A stretch of DNA of 64,000 nucleotides from CAWKAV01 sp963847735. Lineage in GTDB: Bacteria > Desulfobacterota > Desulfuromonadia > Desulfuromonadales > BM103. The stretch lies in the NCBI GenBank assembly GCA_963847735.1, contig CAWKAV010000030.1:18619-82618 (forward strand), read 5' to 3'. Positions 8,053-16,903 of the stretch are shown one piece after another. The notes under the pieces were generated by a model. That model saw only the letters and a list, made by a program, of their open reading frames with translations, was not told where the DNA came from and did not search any database. The position numbers were made by a program, and so were the translations under genes. Each line of letters starts with the position of its first letter. Position 1 is the stretch's first letter.

Positions 8053-9805
8053 TGTTTTCTCCCTCAAGCGTGTGCATCGCGTCAAATTTGCACATCTGGC
8101 TGCAGATACCGCAGCCGTTACAGACGTTGGGGTCGACCCGCACCTTCTGCTTTTCACCGGTAGCGGTCAGACCCAGAGCCATGCAGGCAACTTTAAGACA
8201 GGCCCGGCAGCCGGTGCACTTGTCCTGATCGACGTTCATGGCGGGCTTGCGGATCTTGTAGCGCAGGATACAGGGGTTCCTGTCGATCAGCACGTAGGGC
8301 CCGGGAGTTTCCAGCCCCTTCCTGATCGCTGCTTCCGTCTCCTTGAGGTCGTAGCTGTTGAGCTCTGCAACATTGTCGATGCCGAGTGCTTTTACCAGCG
8401 GCACCATCTCGACCTTGCGGGTGGGAATGCCCTGCAATGTTGTGCCGGTACCGGGATTTTCCTGGCCGCCGGTCATGCCGGTGGTACGGTTGTCCATGAT
8501 GATGACCAGGGCATTGCCGCCGTTGTAGGCCATGCCCATCAGACCGGTCATGCCGGAATGAAAAAAGGTCGAATCGCCGATCACGGCCACTGGTTTCTCG
8601 CTGCGGCCAGCGATGGCATTAACCTTGGCCATGCCGTGGGCTGCGCTGATGCTGGCGCCCATGTCGATCACCGAATGCATGGCGTTCATGGGCGGCAGGG
8701 CGCCGAGTGTGTAGCAGCCGATATCGCCGGAGACGAAGACCTTGAGCTTGCTTAAGATGGTAAACAGGCCACGATGGGCGCAACTGGGACAGAACACCGG
8801 TGGGCGCTGCGGCAGGCCTTGCACCGGGCTGGTGGCAGCAGTGTTGACGCCGCCGAGGGCAACCCGGAGGATGTCGGCGTTGATCTCGCCGCAGAGCGGC
8901 AACTTGTTCTTGCCGATCTCGACCTTGATGCCCATGGCGCGAACCTGTTCTTCGAAGATGGCGTCCATCTCCTCGACGATCATCAGGCGCTTGACGCTGG
9001 CGGCAAACGCACGGATCATTTGTTCCGGGAGCGGATGAATCATACCAAGCTTCAGGACGGATGCATCGGGACAGGCTTCCCGGACATGCTGGTAAGCGAC
9101 CCCTGAGGTGATGATCCCTAATTCGGTATCTCGCAGCTCAATCCGGTTCAAAGGCGTAGTCTCGGCGTATTCCTGCAGCTTGAGCAGGCGTGCTTCAACC
9201 TCGACGTGCTTGATTTTGCCGAAGTTGGGCAACATGACGTACTTGGGAACATTTTTGACCCACTCGCCAATCTGCGGTGCAATTTTATCTTGCTGGACAA
9301 CCACCCCTTTGGCGTGCGAGATGCGCGTCGTAGTGCGCAGCATCAGCGGCGTATCAAACAGCTCGGAAATTTCAAAACCGGTCTTGACGAAGTCGTAGGC
9401 TTCCTGTGAATCAGCAGGGTCGAGCATCGGCACCTTGGCAAACTTGGCGTAGTTGCGGCTGTCCTGTTCATTCTGGGAGGAGTGCATGCCTGGATCATCG
9501 GAGACCATCAGGATCAGGCCGGCGTTGACGCCGGTGTAGGTCAAAGTCAGCAGGGCGTCGGCGGCAACATTGACGCCAACGTGTTTCATGGTTGAGAGGG
9601 AACGACCCCCGGCAATCGAGCCGCCGATCGCTGCCTCAAGGGCGACTTTCTCATTGGGCGCCCATTCACAGTAGACATCACCGAGCCGGGCGACTTCTTC
9701 GAGGGTTTCAGTGCTGGGGGTGCCGGGATAACCGGAGGCGAACACTCCACCGAAATCCCCGAAACCCAGGGCGATGGCTTCATTGCCGGAAATAATCTTT
9801 TTCAT
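8039..9805 (-). CDS. iorA: Indolepyruvate:ferredoxin oxidoreductase, alpha subunit
   Basis: 588 aa from the ATG at 9805 (AAGGG upstream; residues before it in the open frame are not family-like). Order of domains: pyruvate-type alpha domain with SGYPGTPSTE near residue 25, central transketolase-like region, thiamine-diphosphate site GDSTFFHSGMTGL...DNRTTGMTGG around 420-455, and a C-terminal ferredoxin domain with two CxxCxxC-type 4Fe-4S motifs (CTGCRACLKVAC and CNGCGICSQMC). It gives low-potential ferredoxin, which could feed the ATP-dependent activase encoded upstream (inference). It acts in the cytoplasm with IorB. Confidence 0.95.
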   Translation of the reverse strand: MKKIISGNEAIALGFGDFGGVFASGYPGTPSTETLEEVARLGDVYCEWAPNEKVALEAAIGGSIAGGRSLSTMKHVGVNVAADALLTLTYTGVNAGLILMVSDDPGMHSSQNEQDSRNYAKFAKVPMLDPADSQEAYDFVKTGFEISELFDTPLMLRTTTRISHAKGVVVQQDKIAPQIGEWVKNVPKYVMLPNFGKIKHVEVEARLLKLQEYAETTPLNRIELRDTELGIITSGVAYQHVREACPDASVLKLGMIHPLPEQMIRAFAASVKRLMIVEEMDAIFEEQVRAMGIKVEIGKNKLPLCGEINADILRVALGGVNTAATSPVQGLPQRPPVFCPSCAHRGLFTILSKLKVFVSGDIGCYTLGALPPMNAMHSVIDMGASISAAHGMAKVNAIAGRSEKPVAVIGDSTFFHSGMTGLMGMAYNGGNALVIIMDNRTTGMTGGQENPGTGTTLQGIPTRKVEMVPLVKALGIDNVAELNSYDLKETEAAIRKGLETPGPYVLIDRNPCILRYKIRKPAMNVDQDKCTGCRACLKVACMALGLTATGEKQKVRVDPNVCNGCGICSQMCKFDAMHTLEGENNANL

Positions 9806-9877
9806 CAAAACCTTCCCTTTGTGGTCTGGCTGCCGTGAAGGAGCCGATTGATTGGCACTATTCAAATTCAAAGCAGG

Positions 9878-11221
9878 TTATTTGGGTCGCCGGTCCTCGA
9901 TCCGCTTGGCCTTGCCTTCGCTGCGCGCGATACTGCCGGGTGGCACCAGGTTGACCTCGACTGTGATGCCGATGGCGTCTTTGATGTCCTGCTGCAGGTT
10001 GCGCTTTTTGCTGCGTACGGTCGCGACGTCTTCGAGAATATCGAACTCATCGCCCTTGAGGATGTCGGCAGCAGCCTTGACCATGAAATCCTCGGTGACT
10101 TCGATCTTGACCCGCAACGAGTCCATGGCGCCCTTGCGTTCGACGATGACCATGTAGTGGGGCGAGACTCCTTCGCGTTTGAGAATGATCGATTCGATCT
10201 GCGAAGGGAAGACATTGACCCCGCGGATAATCAGCATATCGTCACTGCGTCCGGAGACCCGATCCATCTTGACGAGGGTCCTGCCGCAGAGACAGGTGCC
10301 GTAGCTGAGACGTGTGATATCACGGGTCCGGAAGCGTAGCAGAGGCTGCCCCTGGTTGGCAATAGTGGTAAAGACCAGCTCACCAATTTCTCCCTCCGGC
10401 AGCACTTCGCAGCTTTCCGGATCAATAATCTCCGGGTAAAAATAGTCTTCGTTGATATGCAGACCACGCTGCAGTTCCAGGCATTCGAAAGAAACTCCCG
10501 GGCCGATGATTTCCGAGAGCCCGTAGATGTCGCAGGCCTTGATGCCGAACTTGTCCTGGATCTGTTGCCGCATTGCTTCGCTCCACGGCTCGGCGCCGAG
10601 CACGCCGACCCGGAGCTTGAGTTTACGGAAGTCGATGCCCTGTTCCTCGCCGGCTTCATGCAGATGCATCAGGAACGAGGGGGTGGACGTGAGCACAGTG
10701 CTGCCGAAGTCTTCCATGATCATCAGTTGCCGCTGGGTGTTGCCGCCGGAGATCGGTATCACTGCCGCGCCGACCCGGATCGCCCCGTAATGAGCGCCCA
10801 GTCCGCCGGTGAACAGACCATAACCGTAGATGTTTTGCACCACGTCTTTGCTGGTAATGCTGGCGGCAGTAAAGGCCCGGGCCATGACTTCTTTCCAGCT
10901 TTCCAGGTCCTGTCGGGTATAGCCGACCACGACCGGTTTGCCGGTGGTGCCCGAGGTGGCGTGATACTCGACAATATCCTCCTGGGGGGCGGAAAAGAGT
11001 TGGAACGGGTAATTATCGCGAATGTCCTGTTTGGTGGTGAACGGCAGTCTGCGGATGTCATCCAGAGACCGGATGTCGCGCGGCAGGATTTTCAGTTCGT
11101 CGAGTTTCTTTTTGTAGTGTGGGTTCTTCTCATAGACGTAACTGACGGTTTTCTGCAGCCGGCCGAGTTGAAGGGCCTGCATTTCGCTGCGACTGTTTGT
11201 CTCCTCTTTGTTCCAGACCAT
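9878..11221 (-). CDS. Phenylacetate-CoA ligase-type acyl-CoA synthetase
   Basis: 447 aa, typical of the PaaK branch of AMP-forming acyl-CoA ligases. The P-loop-like ATP motif ATSGTTGKPVVVGYT is near residues 87-101, YGLSEIIGPGVSFEC near 235, and a C-terminal region with GRSDDMLIIRGVNVFPSQIE near 325-345 and the terminal SEGKAKRIEDRR. It activates an aryl acid (phenylacetate, hydroxyphenylacetate, possibly benzoate-type) to its CoA ester. The start has GAGAGG upstream. PaaK-like genes next to iorAB are common in anaerobes and archaea. The exact acid is not visible. Confidence 0.88.
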   Translation of the reverse strand: MVWNKEETNSRSEMQALQLGRLQKTVSYVYEKNPHYKKKLDELKILPRDIRSLDDIRRLPFTTKQDIRDNYPFQLFSAPQEDIVEYHATSGTTGKPVVVGYTRQDLESWKEVMARAFTAASITSKDVVQNIYGYGLFTGGLGAHYGAIRVGAAVIPISGGNTQRQLMIMEDFGSTVLTSTPSFLMHLHEAGEEQGIDFRKLKLRVGVLGAEPWSEAMRQQIQDKFGIKACDIYGLSEIIGPGVSFECLELQRGLHINEDYFYPEIIDPESCEVLPEGEIGELVFTTIANQGQPLLRFRTRDITRLSYGTCLCGRTLVKMDRVSGRSDDMLIIRGVNVFPSQIESIILKREGVSPHYMVIVERKGAMDSLRVKIEVTEDFMVKAAADILKGDEFDILEDVATVRSKKRNLQQDIKDAIGITVEVNLVPPGSIARSEGKAKRIEDRRPK

Positions 11222-11315
11222 TATTTCACCTCTCAGCTGAATTGTCGTCTTTAGTTAAAAGTCTTTTAAAATAGATGATTAGGGGGAACATGTCAGCGGG
11301 GTGTCGACCGTTCCT

Positions 11316-12653
11316 TTACAGATAATTCAACTTCCTCGCTTCGTCGGTGAGCTCCGCACGGAACTGCGGGTGGGCGACGTTGATCAGTGCCTGGGTTCGC
11401 TGACGGACGGTCTTGCCATAAAGGGCCGCTATACCGAACTCGGTGACAACAAAGTGGACATGGTTGCGACTGGTAACCACGCCCGCGCCCGGTTTGAGCG
11501 TCGGTACGATCTTACTGACCACGCTGCCATCACGCAGCAGGGAAGTGCTCGGCAGGGCGATAATCGGAACGCCGCCCCTGGAGCGGGACGCCCCATAGAT
11601 GAAGTCCAGTTGACCGCCGACCGCCGAATGCATCCTCGTGCCGATACTATCGGCACAAATTTGGCCGGTGAAATCGACCTCAATTGCCGAGTTGATCGCC
11701 ACCATGCGGTCATTCTGCGCCACGACAAAGGGGTCGTTGACATATTCAGTGCGGTGCAATTCGACCAGCGGATTATTGTCAACCCATTTGTAGAGCCGTT
11801 TGGTACCCAACAGGAATCCACAGATGATCTTGTTGGGATGCAGACTTTTGCGCGAGCCGTTGACGACGCCCGCTTCGACCAGGTCGATCACGCCGTCCGA
11901 GATCAGCTCTGAGTGAATACCGAGATCTTTTTTCTCGAACAGGAATTTCAGGACGGCGTTGGGGAGTGCCCCGATGCCCAGTTGCATGGTTGCACCGTCA
12001 GGAATCAGCTCGGCAATATGGGCGGCGATCTTTTCGACGACTTTCTGATCTGCATCATCCCCCATCGGCATTTCAAAGAGAGGCGTATTGCATGGCACGA
12101 TGTAATGCATCTTATCGATATGCATGGCCGTATCGCCCAGAGTGCGCGGCATCTGTTCGTTAACCTGCGCAATAACGATCTTGGAGACCTCTGCTGCTGA
12201 AATGGTGAGGCCAGATTCCGCACCCATGGAACAGAAACCGTTTTCGTCCGGCGGTGAGACATGAATCAAGGCGACATCCACGGGCAGATGCCCGTTTTTG
12301 AAGAGCAGGGGGAATTCAGAGAGCATTACCGGGGTGAAATCAGCCCGTCCCTGGTTGACAGCCTTACGGATGTTGGCGCTGATAAACATGGAATTGATGC
12401 GCAGATGCCCCTCCATTTCGGGGGCGACATAGTCAGCTGGGCAGATGGTCAGTGGATGACAGATTTCAACACCCCGCAGCTCTGGCGCTCGTTTGACCAG
12501 GGCATCAAGCAACGGTAGCGGTACTGAAGCATTGCCGGTCAGAAAGACACGATCTCCGGATTTGATCGCCTTGACGGCCTCATCCGGGGTTGTGATGCGA
12601 GTTTGACAAGACTCTTGCCAGTTTGCCTCGGCTTCTTTTGTTCCCAAAAGCAT
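11316..12653 (-). CDS. Acetyl-CoA hydrolase/4-hydroxybutyrate CoA-transferase family protein
   Basis: 445 aa from the ATG at 12653; a GTG nine bases upstream is the alternative. Two-domain family I CoA-transferase. The segment LGIHSELISDGV places the expected catalytic Glu at residue 249, by analogy to the Clostridium 4-hydroxybutyrate CoA-transferase. LGIGALPNAV near 226 and HFVVTEFGIAALYGKTVRQR near the C-terminus are family signatures. It would move CoA between acetyl-CoA and another acid, an ATP-sparing activation. The gene begins 12 bp after the synthetase stop. It provides a second route of CoA activation in the same operon. Confidence 0.87.
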   Translation of the reverse strand: MLLGTKEAEANWQESCQTRITTPDEAVKAIKSGDRVFLTGNASVPLPLLDALVKRAPELRGVEICHPLTICPADYVAPEMEGHLRINSMFISANIRKAVNQGRADFTPVMLSEFPLLFKNGHLPVDVALIHVSPPDENGFCSMGAESGLTISAAEVSKIVIAQVNEQMPRTLGDTAMHIDKMHYIVPCNTPLFEMPMGDDADQKVVEKIAAHIAELIPDGATMQLGIGALPNAVLKFLFEKKDLGIHSELISDGVIDLVEAGVVNGSRKSLHPNKIICGFLLGTKRLYKWVDNNPLVELHRTEYVNDPFVVAQNDRMVAINSAIEVDFTGQICADSIGTRMHSAVGGQLDFIYGASRSRGGVPIIALPSTSLLRDGSVVSKIVPTLKPGAGVVTSRNHVHFVVTEFGIAALYGKTVRQRTQALINVAHPQFRAELTDEARKLNYL

Positions 12654-12665
12654 CGTCTCCACCCC

Positions 12666-14765
12666 TTATTTCAAAGCCTGAATGCGGATTCTGCCATCGA
12701 CGGCAAAGACCTTGTCAGAAAAAGCCATAATTGGATTCAAATCCATTTCCTGAATCATCGGCAGGTCGCCGAGCAGTTGCGAAACCCGTTGGATCAGTTC
12801 GATCACCGCCTGCTTGTCGATGCCCGCTTCGCCGCGGATGCCATCAAGCAGGGCAGAAGTCCTGATTCCTGCCAGCATCTCTTCAGCCTCAACCCTGGTG
12901 ACCGGGGCGATTTTGAAGATGACGTCCTTGAGAACTTCGACGTAGATGCCACCGAGACCGAACATGACCAGGTGGCCCAGTTCCCGTTCGGCACTGGCAC
13001 CGATGATCAGCTCACGTCCGCCGGGCAGGAATTTCTGCACCAGGAAACCGAGTTCGCCGTGGTGGCCAAGGCGGCCCTGCATCTCTTCAACCGTGCTGCG
13101 CACGGCTGCGGCGTCCTTGAGATTGATGGCGACCCCGCCCATGTCGCTTTTGTGGTCGATGGCAGCGCAGTCGACCTTGATCACCACCGGATAGCCGATT
13201 CCGGTTGCGGCCTCGACCGCCTGGCCAGCGTTCTTGACGACTTGCCAGGGGGCGACCGGAATACCGTAGGCCTCGAAGATTTTGTAGACTTCGAAGGCCG
13301 ACAGGACTTCGCGGCCAGCTTGCCGGGCCTGTTCAATGATTGTCCTGGCCTGGCTTGTATCGACACCGCTGAAGATTTGTGGCTGGCCGATGTCGCGTTG
13401 CAGAATTTGACCATACCGCACCAGGGCGCCGAGGGCGCGGGCGGCATCACCGGGATTGGCGTAGTAGGGCACTTCGCCCGTCTTGAGGATCGCCATGGTC
13501 TTCCGGTAACGCTCCAGCTTCAGGTTGGTCATGAAATTACAGACCAGCGGTTTGCGGCGCTGGCGGCTGACCTCGACGATCTCACGGGCGACCGCATCAG
13601 TGTCGGTAAAAGGAGCCGTGACGAAGTTGATATAGATGCAGTCGATCTGCTCATCATCCAGCATGACATCGAGGGCGGCGCGGAACTGCGGGCCGCCAGC
13701 CGTGGCGACCACGTCAATGGGGTTCTCCAAAGCTGCCTGGGGAAACTGGGTCTCCCTGAGACGGGCAATCGACTCTTCGCAGAGTTTCGGCACCTCAATC
13801 CCGAAGTCGACCAGCACGTCGGTGGCGATAACCGCCGGCCCGCCGGTGTTGGTAATGATGCCGACCCGGTTGCCGGTCGGGATCGGCTGGCTGGAGAAAG
13901 CCATCGCGGCGCGGACCATCTCGCCCTCGTCATGGAAGGGCAGGATACCGATTTTTTCAAAAATCAGTTCGGTGGCGATATCGACCCCGGCCAGTGAACC
14001 GGTGTGTGAGGAGGCAGCTTTGGCGCCTTGCTCGGTGCGTCCGGCCTTCATGGCCAGTACAGGTTTTTTAGCTGCCACCTCGCGGGCCACTTCCAGAAAT
14101 TCGCGTGGTTTGTCAAAACCCTCGGTATAGAGAATGATGGCCTTGGTTTTTTCGTCGTCACCGTAGTATTGGATGATTTCAGGAATCGACACGTCGCAGG
14201 CGTTGCCGTTACTGGCATAGAGCCGTTGACCAATGTCCAGATCGTCGAGCACCTGCATGATCAGTGCACCGACCCCGCCACTCAAGGCCACCACCGAGAT
14301 ACTACCCGGCTTGGGGAAGGTGAAGGTGAAGTTGCAGTAGGCGTTCAGATCCGGGTCCGAGTTGATGATCCCTTGGCAGTTGGGGCCAAACAGCCGGATG
14401 CCGTATTTGCGCGCGTTGGCCATGAACTCCGCTTGCAGCCTGGCACCTTCCTCGCCCATTTCACTGAATCCAGCCGAGTTGATGATGACCGCCTTGACTC
14501 CTTTCAGGCCGCATTCCTCGATGGCTTGGGGAACGAGCTGACCGGGGATAATGATATGCGCCAGATCGACTTCGCCGGGGATGTCTGAAATGCTCGGATA
14601 GGATTTGAGTCCGCAGACTTCGGCTGCGTTGGCGTTGACAGGGTAGATCTGACCTTTGTAGCCGTAGGTCTGCAAGTTCCTGATGATGACGTTGCCGATT
14701 GAGAGCTCTTTGGTCGAAGCCCCGATCAGGGCAACCGCTTTAGGTTTGAACAAGGCGTCTAGCAT
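12666..14765 (-). CDS. ADP-forming acyl-CoA synthetase, fused alpha/beta subunits
   Basis: 699 aa. The start ATG at 14765 lies one base after the previous gene's stop and has GGAGGAGAG upstream. The N-terminal CoA-binding domain begins MLDALFKPKAVALIGAS. The phosphorylated His expected in SSHTGSLAG is residue 254. The C-terminal ATP-grasp half (about 460-699) has AYGIPVAPW, IKVDCAAIDHKSDMGGV and MFGLGGIYVEVLKDV. Such enzymes interconvert acyl-CoA + ADP + Pi and acid + ATP, so it could either conserve energy from an aryl- or acetyl-CoA or activate an acid at low cost. It is probably translationally coupled to the iron-sulfur subunit gene. Confidence 0.92.
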   Translation of the reverse strand: MLDALFKPKAVALIGASTKELSIGNVIIRNLQTYGYKGQIYPVNANAAEVCGLKSYPSISDIPGEVDLAHIIIPGQLVPQAIEECGLKGVKAVIINSAGFSEMGEEGARLQAEFMANARKYGIRLFGPNCQGIINSDPDLNAYCNFTFTFPKPGSISVVALSGGVGALIMQVLDDLDIGQRLYASNGNACDVSIPEIIQYYGDDEKTKAIILYTEGFDKPREFLEVAREVAAKKPVLAMKAGRTEQGAKAASSHTGSLAGVDIATELIFEKIGILPFHDEGEMVRAAMAFSSQPIPTGNRVGIITNTGGPAVIATDVLVDFGIEVPKLCEESIARLRETQFPQAALENPIDVVATAGGPQFRAALDVMLDDEQIDCIYINFVTAPFTDTDAVAREIVEVSRQRRKPLVCNFMTNLKLERYRKTMAILKTGEVPYYANPGDAARALGALVRYGQILQRDIGQPQIFSGVDTSQARTIIEQARQAGREVLSAFEVYKIFEAYGIPVAPWQVVKNAGQAVEAATGIGYPVVIKVDCAAIDHKSDMGGVAINLKDAAAVRSTVEEMQGRLGHHGELGFLVQKFLPGGRELIIGASAERELGHLVMFGLGGIYVEVLKDVIFKIAPVTRVEAEEMLAGIRTSALLDGIRGEAGIDKQAVIELIQRVSQLLGDLPMIQEMDLNPIMAFSDKVFAVDGRIRIQALK

Positions 14766-14766
14766 C

Positions 14767-16014
14767 TTATATTCTCTCCTCCAGTTGCTCGATGAAGGCT
14801 TCGACGTTGGTCCGGGTCTGTTCGTCGGAGACACAGCGCAGATCGTTGAGATCGCCGGAAATCACCAGGCTCGGGATGCCGGTCTGCTGCTCCAGTCGCT
14901 GGGGCATGCCGTAGCGGCTGTTGGAATTGCAGGGACAGGTCTTGGCGTCGTGGTAGATGATGCCGTCGATGTGGAACGTCTCCAGCATCTTTTTGATGTA
15001 CTGTTCCTTGTAGTCGTCGGAACGGACAATAAAGAGACCGAGGTAAGCCCTGGCCATGCTGCGTATCGGGTCGTTGGCATCGAAGTCGGGAAAGATCCAG
15101 CTGCTGCAGTAGGTGGAAACCAGCACGCTGGCCTGCAATCCGGCGAACAGTTCGGAATGCTGGCGCAGACGACCCCAGACCGGCATGCCTTCCCAGTAAA
15201 TTCGATATTTCTCACTGTCAACCGCACCGACCTTGTCGGTGGCCCGCTGCCTGAGTTCAGCCAGCAGTTGCCGATAATAGTCGACCGCCTGTTGCGTGCC
15301 GCGCAGCACCACCGCCGGGCCCATGTGGATGGTGCCGTCAAAGAAAGTCAGCGGGGCAGGGGTCACCGCGGCGGTTTCCAGGACCTGGCGCCACAGCTCG
15401 GTGCATTCACGGGACAGGGCGACGGTCTCACGCAGCCGCTGCATGTCCAGTTTGCTGCCGGCAACCTCTTCAAGAGTCGGGATCAGTGCTTCAATCTGGC
15501 GGGTAACATCGTCGATCAGGATATCGCTGACATCGGTGAAGTTTTTCGGCGAGGTAATGCCGATGCAGGGCACCTTGAGTTCTTTTGCGTACCAGGAGAA
15601 CCAGTCCTGAACATCGCGGCACTGGTTGGTGTTGTAGACCAGAATGTCGGGATGGGGCGGGGCCTCGATACCGGGGTAGGCCCTGGAGAGCGGAGAAACC
15701 CCTTTCAGATAGGCGCCGATATCGGCGGTCAGGTAAGAGCAGATGTCGGGAGAGTAGCCGATGGTGTTGGCCTCGGGGATCAGTTCGGTGGCCATTCGCG
15801 TCGCGCCGAGCATGGCGGCGTGGTTCTCCGGAAAATGTACGGCAAACCCCATCGCCCTGAGCAGTTCCGCCGGGCCGACGCTGGTGCACCATGCGACCTT
15901 GCGCTCCGGCGATTTTGCCGCATCGTCAAGGTCGTAGAAGTAGTCGGACATGATTTTCATCATCTGCCCGGTCGCCTCGATCTTCTTCCTTTGCGGTTGC
16001 TTGTCTTCTGCCAT
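14767..16014 (-). CDS. BcrB/HgdB-type iron-sulfur subunit (2-hydroxyacyl-CoA dehydratase/benzoyl-CoA reductase superfamily)
   Basis: 415 aa from the ATG at 16014 (AGGGAG upstream, 19 bp after the activase stop). Family features are KVAWCTSVGPAELLRAMG at 39-56, SPDICSYLTADIGAYLKG around 88-105, YNTNQCRDVQDWF at 127-139, IYWEGMPVWGRLR at 272-284 and KTCPCNSNSRYGMPQRL at 359-373. Cysteines at 43, 92, 132, 150, 303, 360, 362 and 394 include the candidates for the 4Fe-4S or double-cubane cluster. Known relatives are the catalytic subunits of class I benzoyl-CoA reductase, 2-hydroxyacyl-CoA dehydratases, and the homodimeric double-cubane cluster proteins. Only one such subunit is encoded here. A homodimer, or a partner elsewhere, is needed. 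The substrate is unknown. Confidence 0.8.
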   Translation of the reverse strand: MAEDKQPQRKKIEATGQMMKIMSDYFYDLDDAAKSPERKVAWCTSVGPAELLRAMGFAVHFPENHAAMLGATRMATELIPEANTIGYSPDICSYLTADIGAYLKGVSPLSRAYPGIEAPPHPDILVYNTNQCRDVQDWFSWYAKELKVPCIGITSPKNFTDVSDILIDDVTRQIEALIPTLEEVAGSKLDMQRLRETVALSRECTELWRQVLETAAVTPAPLTFFDGTIHMGPAVVLRGTQQAVDYYRQLLAELRQRATDKVGAVDSEKYRIYWEGMPVWGRLRQHSELFAGLQASVLVSTYCSSWIFPDFDANDPIRSMARAYLGLFIVRSDDYKEQYIKKMLETFHIDGIIYHDAKTCPCNSNSRYGMPQRLEQQTGIPSLVISGDLNDLRCVSDEQTRTNVEAFIEQLEERI

Positions 16015-16033
16015 GATCGCTCCCTGGATCTTT

Positions 16034-16852
16034 TTAGTCGCCCTGCGTTTCCTTTTTGCCTGTTGTGTTATCAGTGGCCGCACTGCGGGCATAGAGCGCT
16101 GCGCCATGGGCGCCGGTGAACTGCGGGAATTCAGGAAGCAGCACCGGCCGGCCGATCAACTCTGCGGCCATCTCGACCAGGTAGGGGTTGTGGGCGACGA
16201 CGCCGCCGCTCAAGACCACTTTGTCGGTCAGGGCGTCCATCTCCAGGACCCGCTGGATCATCGAGTAGAAGATGCCCTTGATGATGTCGGCGACCGGCTT
16301 GCCGTGGCGGATGTTCTCCAAGACCTCTGTGGCCGAAAACACCGTGCAATAGCTGCCGAGTTTGATCATCTCGGTTGCCTGGCGGGCCAGGTTGTTCATT
16401 TCGCCGAGCGGGATATCGAGGCGGCTCGACATCTCCTCGAGAAAGGCCCCGGTCCCGGCTGCGCATTTACGATTCATCTTGAAGCTGTCGCGCCGTCCTT
16501 CAGCATCGAGCTTTATGATCTTGTTGTCCTGGCCGCCGATGTCGATGATGGTGATTGCTTCAGGGAAGCTGTAATGACAGCCCTTGGCGTGGCAGCCGAT
16601 TTCGGTTTTGCTTTGATCGGTGATAAAAGCGACGTTGTTGCGCCCGTAGCCGGTGGCGATGGCGCCGATAATGTCACTGCGGCTGGCACCGGCCTGTTGC
16701 AGGGAAACCTCCAGGCATTGCGCCGCAGTCGCGGCAAAATCAATCCCGGATTTTTTAACCGCATGACCGATCAACACACCATGTCGGTCGATAACCGCAA
16801 CCTTGGTGCGTGATGCTCCCATGTCAAGTCCGACATAGATCGGTTGTGCCAT
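16034..16852 (-). CDS. ATP-dependent activase of the BcrD/HgdC (ASKHA, 4Fe-4S) family
   Basis: 272 aa, the standard size. The ASKHA phosphate-1 motif is GLDMGASRTKVAV at residues 8-20. The adenine-side IIDIGGQDNKIIKL is at 102-114. The two Cys that ligate the bridging 4Fe-4S cluster in dimeric archerases are visible as KCAAGTG (Cys130) and GSYCTVFSATEV (Cys169), and VVLSGGVVAHNPYL lies further on. It uses ATP hydrolysis to drive electrons from ferredoxin onto the adjacent iron-sulfur subunit. Directly follows iclR and precedes the BcrB/HgdB-like gene, a pairing also known for dehydratases and double-cubane proteins. Confidence 0.92.
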   Translation of the reverse strand: MAQPIYVGLDMGASRTKVAVIDRHGVLIGHAVKKSGIDFAATAAQCLEVSLQQAGASRSDIIGAIATGYGRNNVAFITDQSKTEIGCHAKGCHYSFPEAITIIDIGGQDNKIIKLDAEGRRDSFKMNRKCAAGTGAFLEEMSSRLDIPLGEMNNLARQATEMIKLGSYCTVFSATEVLENIRHGKPVADIIKGIFYSMIQRVLEMDALTDKVVLSGGVVAHNPYLVEMAAELIGRPVLLPEFPQFTGAHGAALYARSAATDNTTGKKETQGD

Positions 16853-16903
16853 TTTCGCCTCCGGGCACAGCGTGGCGTGCCCCTGTCAACATCGGGATAG
16901 TGA

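Noticed and set aside
12603..13997. 464-codon open frame antisense to the ADP-forming synthetase
   Set aside because: It is a shadow of a well-supported gene in GC-rich DNA and has no recognisable domains.
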